This document shows, piece by piece, positions 6,945 to 13,904 of a stretch of DNA of 15,760 bases. A model generated the notes under the pieces. That model searched no databases. It had not been told where the DNA came from and saw only the letters and a program-made list of their open reading frames with translations. Position 1 is the stretch's first letter; every line of letters starts with the position of its first letter. Both the position numbers and the translations under genes were made by a program. This stretch comes from JBGPHT01 sp041484525 (lineage in GTDB: Bacteria; Acidobacteriota; Terriglobia; Bryobacterales; Bryobacteraceae): assembly GCA_041484525.1 (NCBI GenBank), contig JBGPHT010000178.1, forward strand, positions 1 to 15,760. The letters are read 5' to 3'.

Positions 6945-7361
6945 ATGAAGTTCCGAACATTGAGTTACATCTGCTTTGCCGTTATGGCTCTGTTGATCGC
7001 CCAAGTGTCCCCGGCCTACCAGGCTGAAGACACTGCAAAGCAAGCCGGCAGGAAGGCTAAGAAGGCGGCCAAGGACGCCACGGAGGCCACCGGGAAAGCC
7101 GCCGGATCGGTCGCTGACACGGCCAGCCAAGGGGTGTCTACTGCTGCCGAAAAGACAAAGAAAGCCACATCGTCCAAAGCGCGTATGAAGACCGCCACGG
7201 CGGCCGAAATCGATGCCGCCAAGGCCAGCGGCAAAGTCTGGGTCAATACCGACAGTGGCGTGTATCACAAGGGTGGTCAATTCTACGGTGCCACCAAGGA
7301 AGGAAAATTCATGACCGAGCAAGAGGCGACCAAGGCCGGGTACCGCGCTGCGAAGAACTGA
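6945..7361 (+). CDS. Secreted LEA-like Lys/Ala-rich protein with C-terminal VWVNT-type motif
   Basis: A 138-residue exported protein: signal peptide at about 1-25 (CFAVMALLIAQVSPAYQA). Residues 28-85 form a low-complexity Ala/Lys/Thr helix (AGRKAKKAAKDATEATGKAA) like late-embryogenesis-abundant or histone-H1-like desiccation proteins. Residues about 97-138 form a small folded motif (VWVNTDSGVYHKGGQFYGA, then KFMTEQEATKAGYRAAK). I recall the latter as a recurrent terminal module in bacterial secreted proteins with no assigned function. An AAAGGAG site precedes the ATG. It sits 16 bp after GlsB and 41 bp before the YidB gene. A periplasmic protectant role during dehydration or stress is inferred from composition only. 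Confidence 0.8.
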   Translation: MKFRTLSYICFAVMALLIAQVSPAYQAEDTAKQAGRKAKKAAKDATEATGKAAGSVADTASQGVSTAAEKTKKATSSKARMKTATAAEIDAAKASGKVWVNTDSGVYHKGGQFYGATKEGKFMTEQEATKAGYRAAKN

Positions 7362-7402
7362 CACCACGAGTAGAGGCAGAGAAGGAGGAGTCTCTGAGTC
7401 TC

Positions 7403-7796
7403 ATGGATACGGTGTCGAAGTTACTAGGCGGAGATAATGCCGTCGACTGTTCTTTGAACGCTATTGTCGAGATGCTAGGCAGCCATGAGGGTGAGACTGC
7501 CGGCCTGGTCAAGAGGTTTCAAGACAGCGGTTTCGGGAACATCGTGTCTTCGTGGTGGTCAGGCGAGAATCTGCCGATCTCTGCCGATCGGATCAAGAGT
7601 GTTTTCAGCAGGAATCAGATCTCTGCGATGGCCGCCAAGGTTGGTATCTCGCCCGACATCGCTTCATCAAAACTGGCCGAGTGTCTTCCGGCAATTGTGG
7701 GACAAGTTGTCGCCGAACGGCCGATTGCCGGAAGCAGCGGATCTCATCTCAAAGGCCACCGACTTGTTGAAGGGATCTGTCTCGAAAGGCGCCTAA
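7403..7796 (+). pseudogene. yidB: YidB (DUF937-like) family gene with a one-base frameshift
   Basis: Residues 1-99 read as a YidB-type protein (LLGG, LVKRFQDSGFGNIVSSWWSG, NLPISADRIKSVF, LAECLPAIV). The matching family ending, KLSPNGRLPEAADL to KGSVSKGA and a TAA at 7794-7796, lies in the next frame. Removing one G from the GGG at 7699-7701 changes GTG-GGA-CAA to GTG-GAC-AAG and restores a continuous protein of about 131 residues, the usual family size. As written, the frame runs on through the terminator to 7990 and into the opposite gene, giving an implausible 195-residue product. The ATG at 7403 has GGAGGAG 12 bases upstream, a somewhat long spacing. It is the third gene of the stress cluster. 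The break could be a real mutation or a base-calling error. Confidence 0.85.
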
Positions 7797-7804
7797 AAAG
7801 AACC

Positions 7805-7830
7805 GCCCCCGCTCACCAAGGAGCGGGGGC
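7805..7830. terminator. Bidirectional intrinsic terminator between convergent genes
   Basis: GCCCCCGCTC (7805-7814) pairs perfectly with GAGCGGGGGC (7821-7830) across a 6-base loop. Read on the minus strand it is followed by TTCTTTTT (the A-rich stretch at 7795-7802), a good U-tract for ending the YsnF-type transcript. In the plus direction it follows the YidB stop by 8 bases but has only a short T-run. Confidence 0.88.
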
Positions 7831-7852
7831 TTCAGAATCGCGGCTCTGCAAG

Positions 7853-8662
7853 CTATTCCTTCTTCGAAGTACCTTCACTGCCGGGTATGCGCTCCACTTC
7901 GATCTGTTGGCGGCGCACCTTGTCCCGCAGAGTCTTCACGGTATCGGTTGCTTCCTTCCGGATTACCACCTCTTCCGCGATGTGGGCTGACTTGGTAACC
8001 ACTGCCTCCTCGATCGTTTCCCTCACTTCAAGGGTTTTGTCAGTCCAGTCGATATCGCGCACGAAAGTCGGGTCGGAGATCGCCCGACGAATCACCTGCG
8101 CATGCTCTTCATGCAAGGTTACCTGCGCTTCTACGGGCTTCTCCGTCACGAAGCGACGAATGCGTGTGGTCCCCTCCTGGACCAGCCGCTTACCGACATT
8201 GAGTTGCTCTTCAGCCAGGGAAATTATCTCCTCCCCCGCGAGGGTACCCGCCGCGGCCCGAGCCACCGGCGGCGCTGGAGCTACGGCTACGGCAGGCTTC
8301 GGTACCGCTGCCTCCGAGATCAGTCCCTGCTGTACGGCGCGATTCTTCACGTCAATCGGGTTGTGAGCATTCAGAATGCCCATTGCTTTGGCTGAGTCAG
8401 TTTCCGGTACACGAACGGTAAGGAGGACACCTCCCGATTCGACCGTGCTTCCATAAACCGTGGCTTCGTGCTGATGAATGTCGCGGCCGAACATCCGATG
8501 CCAAAGCCCAGGCTCACTAAGCTTCTCTCCGGACGAGAGCAGAGTCCCTTTGGTGACCATGCTCATCTCGCTGGGTGGAAAACCGGCCGCCGCCAGATTG
8601 CGCCTGGCAGCCTCGCCATGTTCCGCAGTGTCATATAGAGTTACTATTTTTTCGTAGTTCAT
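7853..8662 (-). CDS. YsnF/AvaK (DUF2382) domain stress protein
   Basis: A 269-residue soluble protein with no signal peptide. Residues 1-105 resemble the general-stress-protein 17M / YflT-type N-terminal domain (IVTLYDTAEHGEAARRNLAAAGF, then GGVLLTVRVP). An Ala/Pro linker spans 118-140. Residues about 145-258 match the YsnF/AvaK DUF2382 domain: LAEEQLNVGKRLVQEGTTRIRR, KPVEAQVTLHEEHAQVIRR, LEVRETIEEAVVTKSAHIAEEVVIRK. This domain is widespread in stress-induced bacterial proteins; its molecular role is unknown. AAGGAG lies upstream of the ATG. It lies 37 bp after the DUF937-OmpA gene on the same strand, so they are probably co-transcribed, ending at the hairpin at 7805-7830. Confidence 0.88.
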   Translation of the reverse strand: MNYEKIVTLYDTAEHGEAARRNLAAAGFPPSEMSMVTKGTLLSSGEKLSEPGLWHRMFGRDIHQHEATVYGSTVESGGVLLTVRVPETDSAKAMGILNAHNPIDVKNRAVQQGLISEAAVPKPAVAVAPAPPVARAAAGTLAGEEIISLAEEQLNVGKRLVQEGTTRIRRFVTEKPVEAQVTLHEEHAQVIRRAISDPTFVRDIDWTDKTLEVRETIEEAVVTKSAHIAEEVVIRKEATDTVKTLRDKVRRQQIEVERIPGSEGTSKKE

Positions 8663-8699
8663 GGCTTCTCCTTGTCAGGGCACGTTGGGGGTGGAGCGA

Positions 8700-9887
8700 T
8701 CACTTCTCTGTAACACGCATGGAGACGCGGCGATTCCGCGCCCGGCCCTCCTCCGTGGAGTTATCTGCCACAGGGTACTGCTCTCCGTATCCCTCGGCTG
8801 AGAGACGGTTGGGGGCAATGCCCTTGTGGACCAAGTCAGTCACTACTGTGGTCGCTCGGTCTTGAGAGAGCTTGAGGTTTCGCTCCGTGCCCCCCACGTT
8901 GTCGGTGTAGCCGCCGACCTTCAAATGGACATTTGGATAGGCCTTGAGAATGGCCGCAACGTTGTTGAGTTGCTCTTGTGACTCAGGTTGGAGATTCGGC
9001 GATCCTGTGTCGAAGACTAGCCGGTCGAAATCGAACCAGGTTGTCCTATCCGGCTTGGCAGCGGGATCCATGATGAACACCAGGAGACGCGCCTCGACTC
9101 CTCTCTCCGGTATGTTCAAATCGACGTTGTTCGGCAGCTTGCGCTTAACGTAGTCTCCCAAGCCTTTGACGCCCGTCGCGAGGCGGCTGGCCGTGCCGGT
9201 CGCCATCGAATCGAACCGGGCGGTTGTTCTACGTCCGTGAGTGAAGAGCCAGAAGAGACCCAGCACCAGCGCCGCGATGGCCAGAGCTGCAATCCAACTG
9301 GAGGATGTTTTCTCCTTTTCCACCGCCTGAGCAACCACGGGAGAAGTGGCGCCCACCGTGGATGCGCGGGGCCAGAATATATCGGTCAATCCGGCGGGCA
9401 GGGCGTTCCGAATAGCGGCGCTCTCCCGCTGCAGAGAACTGCAAAGGCCGCTGATCCCCTCGGTTGTTACACGTTTGCTGAGGAAGCCCATCACGATCGG
9501 TCCCGCCATGCCTAACAACGTTGACATCAGGCTGGGCCGCAAACCGGAGGCTGCGCTAACCGCACTCGTCACGGCGTTCTCCGAGGTTCCAAAGAGCCCC
9601 GACAGTAAACGCTTGCCTCCGGAGATCATAGGCGAGTTAGGGTCCGAAAGACCACTCGCGATGCTCGACCAGGACATGTCGCCGGACCCTGTTGGAGCGA
9701 GATCCAATACTTTGCGAACAGCACCAGGATCGTCACATTTACTTACCAGGCCGCCGAGCAGCGCAGGAATTGACAATTGCATGCCGCGCGAAACCGATTG
9801 TTCGGATTCCCCAAGCGCGCCGGCGACTTCGCCGACACTGTGCTTGTCGATCATGCCGAGTAGTGAAGCGAGAATTGTATCCGCCAT
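8700..9887 (-). CDS. DUF937-transmembrane-OmpA fusion protein
   Basis: A 395-residue protein. Residues 1-190 are a DUF937-type domain rich in Gly/Ser/Leu (ILASLLGMID, LSIPALLGGLVSK, SGGKRLLSGLFG). A single transmembrane helix follows at about 197-217 (SSWIAALAIAALVLGLFWLF), then a linker. The OmpA-type peptidoglycan-binding domain spans about 283-395, with FDFDRLVFDTGS, GGYTDNVGGTERNLKLSQDRA and a closing GRARNRRV. With no signal peptide, DUF937 would sit in the cytoplasm and OmpA in the periplasm holding the cell wall. The ATG at 9887 is chosen over an upstream in-frame start at 10001 because AAGGAG lies 8 bases before it and conserved sequence begins there. It faces the YidB gene, itself DUF937-like, across the terminator. 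A tethering or envelope-stress role is inferred. Confidence 0.88.
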   Translation of the reverse strand: MADTILASLLGMIDKHSVGEVAGALGESEQSVSRGMQLSIPALLGGLVSKCDDPGAVRKVLDLAPTGSGDMSWSSIASGLSDPNSPMISGGKRLLSGLFGTSENAVTSAVSAASGLRPSLMSTLLGMAGPIVMGFLSKRVTTEGISGLCSSLQRESAAIRNALPAGLTDIFWPRASTVGATSPVVAQAVEKEKTSSSWIAALAIAALVLGLFWLFTHGRRTTARFDSMATGTASRLATGVKGLGDYVKRKLPNNVDLNIPERGVEARLLVFIMDPAAKPDRTTWFDFDRLVFDTGSPNLQPESQEQLNNVAAILKAYPNVHLKVGGYTDNVGGTERNLKLSQDRATTVVTDLVHKGIAPNRLSAEGYGEQYPVADNSTEEGRARNRRVSMRVTEK

Positions 9888-9997
9888 ACTCCTCTCTCCT
9901 TTTCTGTATTCACTCCCATCCCCTAGCGAGGAGCCCGGCCCCTTCGTTAGAAGGGATGACCGCAGGATTTCGGGGGCGCATTTTAATGAAGTCCATT
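9888..9997. other. 110-bp gap with small hairpin
   Basis: Between two minus-strand genes. It contains a perfect 6-bp inverted repeat with a 4-base loop (CCCTTC at 9940-9945, GAAGGG at 9950-9955) without a T-run. It could be a leader hairpin of the DUF937-OmpA gene. No confident promoter was recognised. Confidence 0.3.
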
Positions 9998-11050
9998 TCA
10001 ATTCAGGAGGCTACGCTCGTGCAAGGATGGCTGTCGAGTGGAAATTATTTTCTGCCGTGTCAGCTCGCCAATCCGGCGCTCCACCACGAGGCTGAATCCT
10101 TCAACTTCCTGCGGGTTGTAGCCAGCCCCGCGGAACGCGTCACGGATCTGATTGGGAGACAACTGTGCCAGCAGGCGGCCCATCCAATCGGCATCCTGCG
10201 TTGGAATGTGCCGGCCGATCCAGACAAGACCGAGCCGCTGCACTACTTCGGGAATGGCCAGAAAGGTGCCGAACGCGGGTCGCGAGGGCACGTTGAAGTC
10301 TATGTAATCCGGCGCCATCCGATTGACCCATTTCGAGTGGCGGTATGCTTTCAGAGTTCCTTTCGGGTTCCAGTTCAGCCCTGTCGTACCGAAACTCGAT
10401 CCCAGGTCGCTCACCACGTATCGCTGCTCGGGACTGTCCCCCAGAACTTGATAGATGGAGTTGTTGTAGTCTTTCAGGTCCCAGTTGTTGATGACCGCCA
10501 TCAAGACACGGAGCCCGTACCACTCACGAGTGTTGGTGAAGGGATTCTTCTCCCATGACCAGATGCCGATCTTCTTTTGGTCCTTCAAGTGCCTTTTCAG
10601 GCGGACGTTGTGAATGGTGCCGTCCTTTGAGACCAGGTTTCCTCCGCGGCCCAGTCGTGGCATGTTCTGTACGCGCAACACCTGCATGAAGTAGTCCTCG
10701 TTGGCAAAGTATCCGACAGCCCAGACCAGCCTGGCCGCCGCGGTCTCAGGGCGCGCCTCTTCACCCATCTTGACTCGCCACTTGACGCCGTCCTGGTCGA
10801 CAACATCGAACTTAGGGTTACTGCCCGTCAGATCTTCTTTTACGAACGTGAAAGTTCCCTGCGGTTCGTGTGCTTTTCCGCCCGGACCGTAGTACAGGTT
10901 GCGGGACGCAATATCCACGGGGTCCCGCCACAATACGGCTGGGCCCTTAGCTGTCGTTTCTGCTGCGCCTGGAGTGGTTTGGTCTTCCGCTGCCGGGGTT
11001 CCCGCTGTCAAGGGGATCAGGATCAATAGCGCTTTGGAAAAGTTATGCAT
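9998..11050 (-). CDS. Exported protein with protein-kinase-like motifs, conserved hypothetical
   Basis: A 350-residue protein with an N-terminal signal peptide (MHNFSKALLILIPLTAG, then AED near 21-23). The mature part contains motifs in the order expected of a kinase fold: a lysine strand VKWRVKMG (K94), a following helix with E102 (RPETAAARLVWAVGY), a catalytic-loop-like INNWDLKDYNN (D191, K193, N196/N197) and a DFG-like YVVSDLGSSFG (D215). This resembles the HxD-x-K-x-x-N and DxG motifs of HipA, Fam20/CotH and other atypical kinases. I recall many acidobacterial homologues annotated only as hypothetical. The ATG at 11050 has AGGA 8 bases upstream; a GTG at 11095 would extend the N-terminus past the signal peptide. 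It lies 73 bp after the ABC exporter on the same strand, possibly co-transcribed. Enzyme activity is an inference from motif order. Confidence 0.75.
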   Translation of the reverse strand: MHNFSKALLILIPLTAGTPAAEDQTTPGAAETTAKGPAVLWRDPVDIASRNLYYGPGGKAHEPQGTFTFVKEDLTGSNPKFDVVDQDGVKWRVKMGEEARPETAAARLVWAVGYFANEDYFMQVLRVQNMPRLGRGGNLVSKDGTIHNVRLKRHLKDQKKIGIWSWEKNPFTNTREWYGLRVLMAVINNWDLKDYNNSIYQVLGDSPEQRYVVSDLGSSFGTTGLNWNPKGTLKAYRHSKWVNRMAPDYIDFNVPSRPAFGTFLAIPEVVQRLGLVWIGRHIPTQDADWMGRLLAQLSPNQIRDAFRGAGYNPQEVEGFSLVVERRIGELTRQKIISTRQPSLHERSLLN

Positions 11051-11123
11051 AAAGGTGTCCTGCGCTGCGACGGCGGTAACATGACCGCCTGACACGTTAG
11101 ATCCATGAAACTCCGTGGCAGGA

Positions 11124-12977
11124 TCACTTTTTTAGTTCCATCGCGGCTTCGTTTCCCTGGAACTGGAGCTCATGCAACGTCGCATAGAGCCCACCCTGAT
11201 GCAACAATTCTGCATGGTTCCCGCGCTCGACAATCTCTCCGGCGTTCACCACGAAAATGACATCGGCAGAATGGATTGTCGACAACCGATGTGCCACTAT
11301 GATCGACGTCTTGCCTTTCATCAGGCGGTCCAGTGCCTCGAACACCAGTTTCTCGGATGCCGCATCCAGGCCGGCGCTGGGTTCATCCAGAATCAGGATC
11401 GGAGTATTGCGGATCACGGCGCGTGCAATCGCAATCCTCTGGCGTTGTCCGCCCGAGAGCGTCATACCACGTTCGCCGATCACCGTGTCATACCCTTGTG
11501 GCAGACTCTCGATGAATTCGTGGGCATTGGCCAGCCTGGCGGCGCGCAGGATTTCGCTACGGCTCGCCTCCGGCTTCCCGTACGCGATGTTGTGCCACAC
11601 CGGTCCGTGGAAGAGCAGTGTTTCCTGCAGTACAAAACTGATTTGCTGGCGTAGGGATTCCTGACGGAAGAGTTTCACATCGGTGCCGTCGATCTTCACA
11701 GTTCCGGCGTCCGGGTCGTAGAAGCGGGGAATCAGGTTGATGATAGTAGTCTTGCCGGCGCCTGTAGGTCCAACCAGGGCGGCCACCTGGCCTGGTTCCA
11801 CAGTAAGGCTGACTTGATTGAGAATCGGATAACCTGGCTGGTAGCTGAAGCTGACATTGTCTAACTCGACCCTGCCGCGGAAGTTGGGTGCAAGGCGCGC
11901 GCCGCGCACATCCTTTACCTGGCGGTCCGTTTCGAGCACCTCGCGGATGCGCTCGTAGCCAATGGCGGCTTTCGAGTACGCGTCCGTCATCTTGGACAGC
12001 TCGCGCATGGGCTTGTACATTCGGCTGAGATACCAGATGAAGAGCACGAGCGAGCCAGCACTGAGGGCACCACTGAGTGCCATGCGCCCCCCAAACCAGA
12101 GCACGAGGCACGTGCCGGCCGCCACGATCATATCCACCAAAGGCGCGAGCTTGCCCTTAAGACTGCGGACCCGGAGCGCGATCTCTACCGACTCCAGGCT
12201 CTCCTCCGCCAAGCGCCGCTGTTCGTATTCCTCGCGTGCGAACGCCTTGACCACGCGCATGGACGACAGTACTTCCTGGATTACCGAGACCATCTCGCCT
12301 TCCTTTTTCCGTACTTCGCGCGAAGCGTTCTTGATGCGGCGGGTGAAACGGAAGACGATCGCGAAAAGCAGCGGCGCCACGGATAGCGCGATCAGCGTGA
12401 ACTGCCAGTTCAGGTACAGCATGACGACTATCATGCCCACCAGGGTCAGGCTGTTCATTAGTACACCGAGTAACCCGGAAGAGATGAACACCTGGATGGC
12501 GTCGATGTCGCTTGTTAAGCGGCTGATCAGGTCGCCGGTCTGCTTCCGGTCGTGGTAATCGAGTGACAAACGTTGCAGGTGAGAGTAGAGCGTCTGGCGC
12601 AGATCGTGCATCACGTACTGGCCGACGGTGGTGGTCAGGTATCTCTCCACGTAGGTGCAAACCGCGCCTATGGCCGCGATGATCAGGACGGCCAGGGCGG
12701 CGAACCTCAGGATCGCAACCTTGTCCGTGCCGCCGGCGGAGAGGATCAGGTGGTTCAGCCAGCCCTGCCCGGGTCTTGACTTCAGCACGTTGTCGAGGAC
12801 AATTTTGAGCGGCCACGGCTCGGCCAGGTTGGCGATGCCCTCCACGATCACGGCTACGATTCCGATCGTCAAGCTCCTGGCGTGCGGCTTCAGGAGGTGA
12901 CCGACGGTGAGTTTGCGCCGATCGGAATCAGTGGACACTTCGCCTAGCTTGATGCGACGAACAGCCTGTAGATTCAA
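11124..12977 (-). CDS. ABC exporter, fused permease and ATPase (MsbA/multidrug type)
   Basis: A 617-residue half-transporter. The membrane domain, about 30-345, has six helices, with the hydrophobic stretches at 36-60, 88-110, 166-210 and 282-318. The nucleotide-binding domain, about 368-610, contains Walker A GPTGAGKT (403-410), Q-loop FVLQE (Q451), signature LSGGQ (507-511), Walker B ILILDEP (527-533) and the switch histidine in AHRLST (H563). All catalytic residues are intact, so it should be active as a homodimer exporting a lipid, lipid-linked glycan, peptide or drug. The reading frame starts at a TTG (12977) with only a distant AGAGG. A GTG at 12938 is an alternative, and conserved sequence begins only after residue 20. 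It is divergent from the phosphatase gene and upstream of the kinase-like gene. Confidence 0.93.
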   Translation of the reverse strand: MNLQAVRRIKLGEVSTDSDRRKLTVGHLLKPHARSLTIGIVAVIVEGIANLAEPWPLKIVLDNVLKSRPGQGWLNHLILSAGGTDKVAILRFAALAVLIIAAIGAVCTYVERYLTTTVGQYVMHDLRQTLYSHLQRLSLDYHDRKQTGDLISRLTSDIDAIQVFISSGLLGVLMNSLTLVGMIVVMLYLNWQFTLIALSVAPLLFAIVFRFTRRIKNASREVRKKEGEMVSVIQEVLSSMRVVKAFAREEYEQRRLAEESLESVEIALRVRSLKGKLAPLVDMIVAAGTCLVLWFGGRMALSGALSAGSLVLFIWYLSRMYKPMRELSKMTDAYSKAAIGYERIREVLETDRQVKDVRGARLAPNFRGRVELDNVSFSYQPGYPILNQVSLTVEPGQVAALVGPTGAGKTTIINLIPRFYDPDAGTVKIDGTDVKLFRQESLRQQISFVLQETLLFHGPVWHNIAYGKPEASRSEILRAARLANAHEFIESLPQGYDTVIGERGMTLSGGQRQRIAIARAVIRNTPILILDEPSAGLDAASEKLVFEALDRLMKGKTSIIVAHRLSTIHSADVIFVVNAGEIVERGNHAELLHQGGLYATLHELQFQGNEAAMELKK

Positions 12978-13068
12978 TGATGGCGCTCAGCCCTCTAGAA
13001 ACAAATGAAACCGGCGCCAAATGTGTTCCGTCTCACATATTTACGTACCTAAAACAACTGGTAATAGA

Positions 13069-13635
13069 ATGAGCATTTTACGTCATCCTATGGGGTTTGC
13101 TGCGCTTGCGGTGGCCCTATCTCTTCCAGCGCTGCCGGCTGCCGTCGACACGCTGGGTATCCCCAACTTCCACCAGGTGAACGAACACGTTTTCCGCGGT
13201 GGACAACCTCCCGCCGAATCCTGGCAAGGGCTTGCCCAACTGGGCGTTAAGACCATCATCGATCTGCGGCGGACTGACGAGCACTCGACGGAGGAGGAAG
13301 CCAAGGCGGTAGTGGCGGCCGGCATGAAGTATGTCAACGTGCCCATGAAGGGCGTTGTGGCGCCGCCGGATGAACAGATAGCCAAGGTGCTGGCGCTGCT
13401 CAACTCACAAGACAAGGTGTTTGTGCACTGCAAACGAGGCGCGGACCGCACCGGCACGATCATCGCATGCTATCGCATCAAGCACGACCGCTGGCGGGCT
13501 CAGCAGGCGCTCGCTGAGGCCAAGTCCTTCGGCATGGCGTGGACCCAGGTCGGTCTGAAGAGTTACATCAAGTCGTTCCAACCAAAAACTACCGATGTTT
13601 CGGCGTCACCGGCGCCAGCGCCGTCGGGAATGTGA
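13069..13635 (+). CDS. Exported dual-specificity / tyrosine-type phosphatase
   Basis: A 188-residue protein with a signal peptide (GFAALAVALSLPALPAA, cleaved near residue 25). It carries the DSP-family opening FHQVNEHVFRGGQP (34-47), the strand VKTIIDLRR (60-68) and the cysteine-phosphatase signature VHCKRGADRTGT (119-130). The signature gives nucleophile C121 and phosphate-binding R127 (HCx5R intact). The length is normal for the single-domain family, followed by a Pro/Ala/Ser tail. The ATG at 13069 is chosen over an in-frame ATG at 13021 because the hydrophobic segment follows it directly; the ribosome site is weak. Its location outside the cytoplasm suggests the substrate is a periplasmic phosphoprotein, phosphosugar or phosphoinositide-like molecule. 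It is divergent from the ABC exporter with a 91-bp shared upstream region. Confidence 0.88.
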   Translation: MSILRHPMGFAALAVALSLPALPAAVDTLGIPNFHQVNEHVFRGGQPPAESWQGLAQLGVKTIIDLRRTDEHSTEEEAKAVVAAGMKYVNVPMKGVVAPPDEQIAKVLALLNSQDKVFVHCKRGADRTGTIIACYRIKHDRWRAQQALAEAKSFGMAWTQVGLKSYIKSFQPKTTDVSASPAPAPSGM

Positions 13636-13639
13636 AACA

Positions 13640-13648
13640 TGGTATAAT
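13640..13648 (+). promoter_or_regulatory. Extended -10 promoter candidate (TGGTATAAT)
   Basis: TG-n-TATAAT is a consensus extended -10 element five bases beyond the phosphatase stop codon. No good -35 hexamer is seen at the usual distance, as is common with extended -10 promoters. Transcription would begin near 13655 and give a leader of about 250 nucleotides before the DUF4091 gene. Confidence 0.55.
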
Positions 13649-13760
13649 TTGTTTTCTGGTATTTTTTTGTACCAATCAGTGAATAGTATCGCGCTTCAGG
13701 TTTCGGCCATCTTGTTGCAATCAAAATCTACCCTCCCACTAAGTCAAGAAGCGCTCACTC

Positions 13761-13851
13761 GGTTCCGCAGTACAGGTGTATCCTAACCGCCGGTGTGCTC
13801 CCGAAGCGGGACGTCGCCTGATCTTTTTCGCGGAACCACTACAGGCGACGT
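13761..13851 (+). ncRNA. Candidate structured leader with pseudoknot potential
   Basis: Two exact complementary pairs interlock. GGTTCCGC (13761-13768) pairs with GCGGAACC (13830-13837), and ACGTCGCCTG (13811-13820) pairs with CAGGCGACGT (13842-13851). The 3' arm of the first lies in the loop of the second, the topology of an H-type pseudoknot. A small hairpin TCCCG/CGGGA (13799-13811) adjoins. It matches no riboswitch consensus I know, including GEMM. It lies in the leader of the DUF4091 gene, ending 53 bases before its start. Whether it is an RNA regulator is inference. Confidence 0.4.
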
Positions 13852-13904
13852 GTGTCCACTACGCGGCTAACCGCCGCTCAGCAAATCTCAAGAGGTAAAT
13901 TATC

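Noticed and set aside
7797..7990. Continuation of the YidB reading frame past the terminator
   Set aside because: It is a product of the frameshift and overlaps the YsnF/AvaK gene on the other strand.
9940..9955. Hairpin as terminator of the kinase-like gene
   Set aside because: The stem is 6 bp with no following T-run on either strand.
9888..10001. In-frame 38-residue extension of the DUF937-OmpA protein
   Set aside because: The ribosome site and conserved domain start at the ATG at 9887, and the extension overlaps the end of the upstream gene.
13655..13904. Known riboswitch (c-di-GMP GEMM or cobalamin type) ahead of the DUF4091 gene
   Set aside because: The hallmark conserved sequences of those classes are not present; only generic pairing and pseudoknot potential can be claimed.
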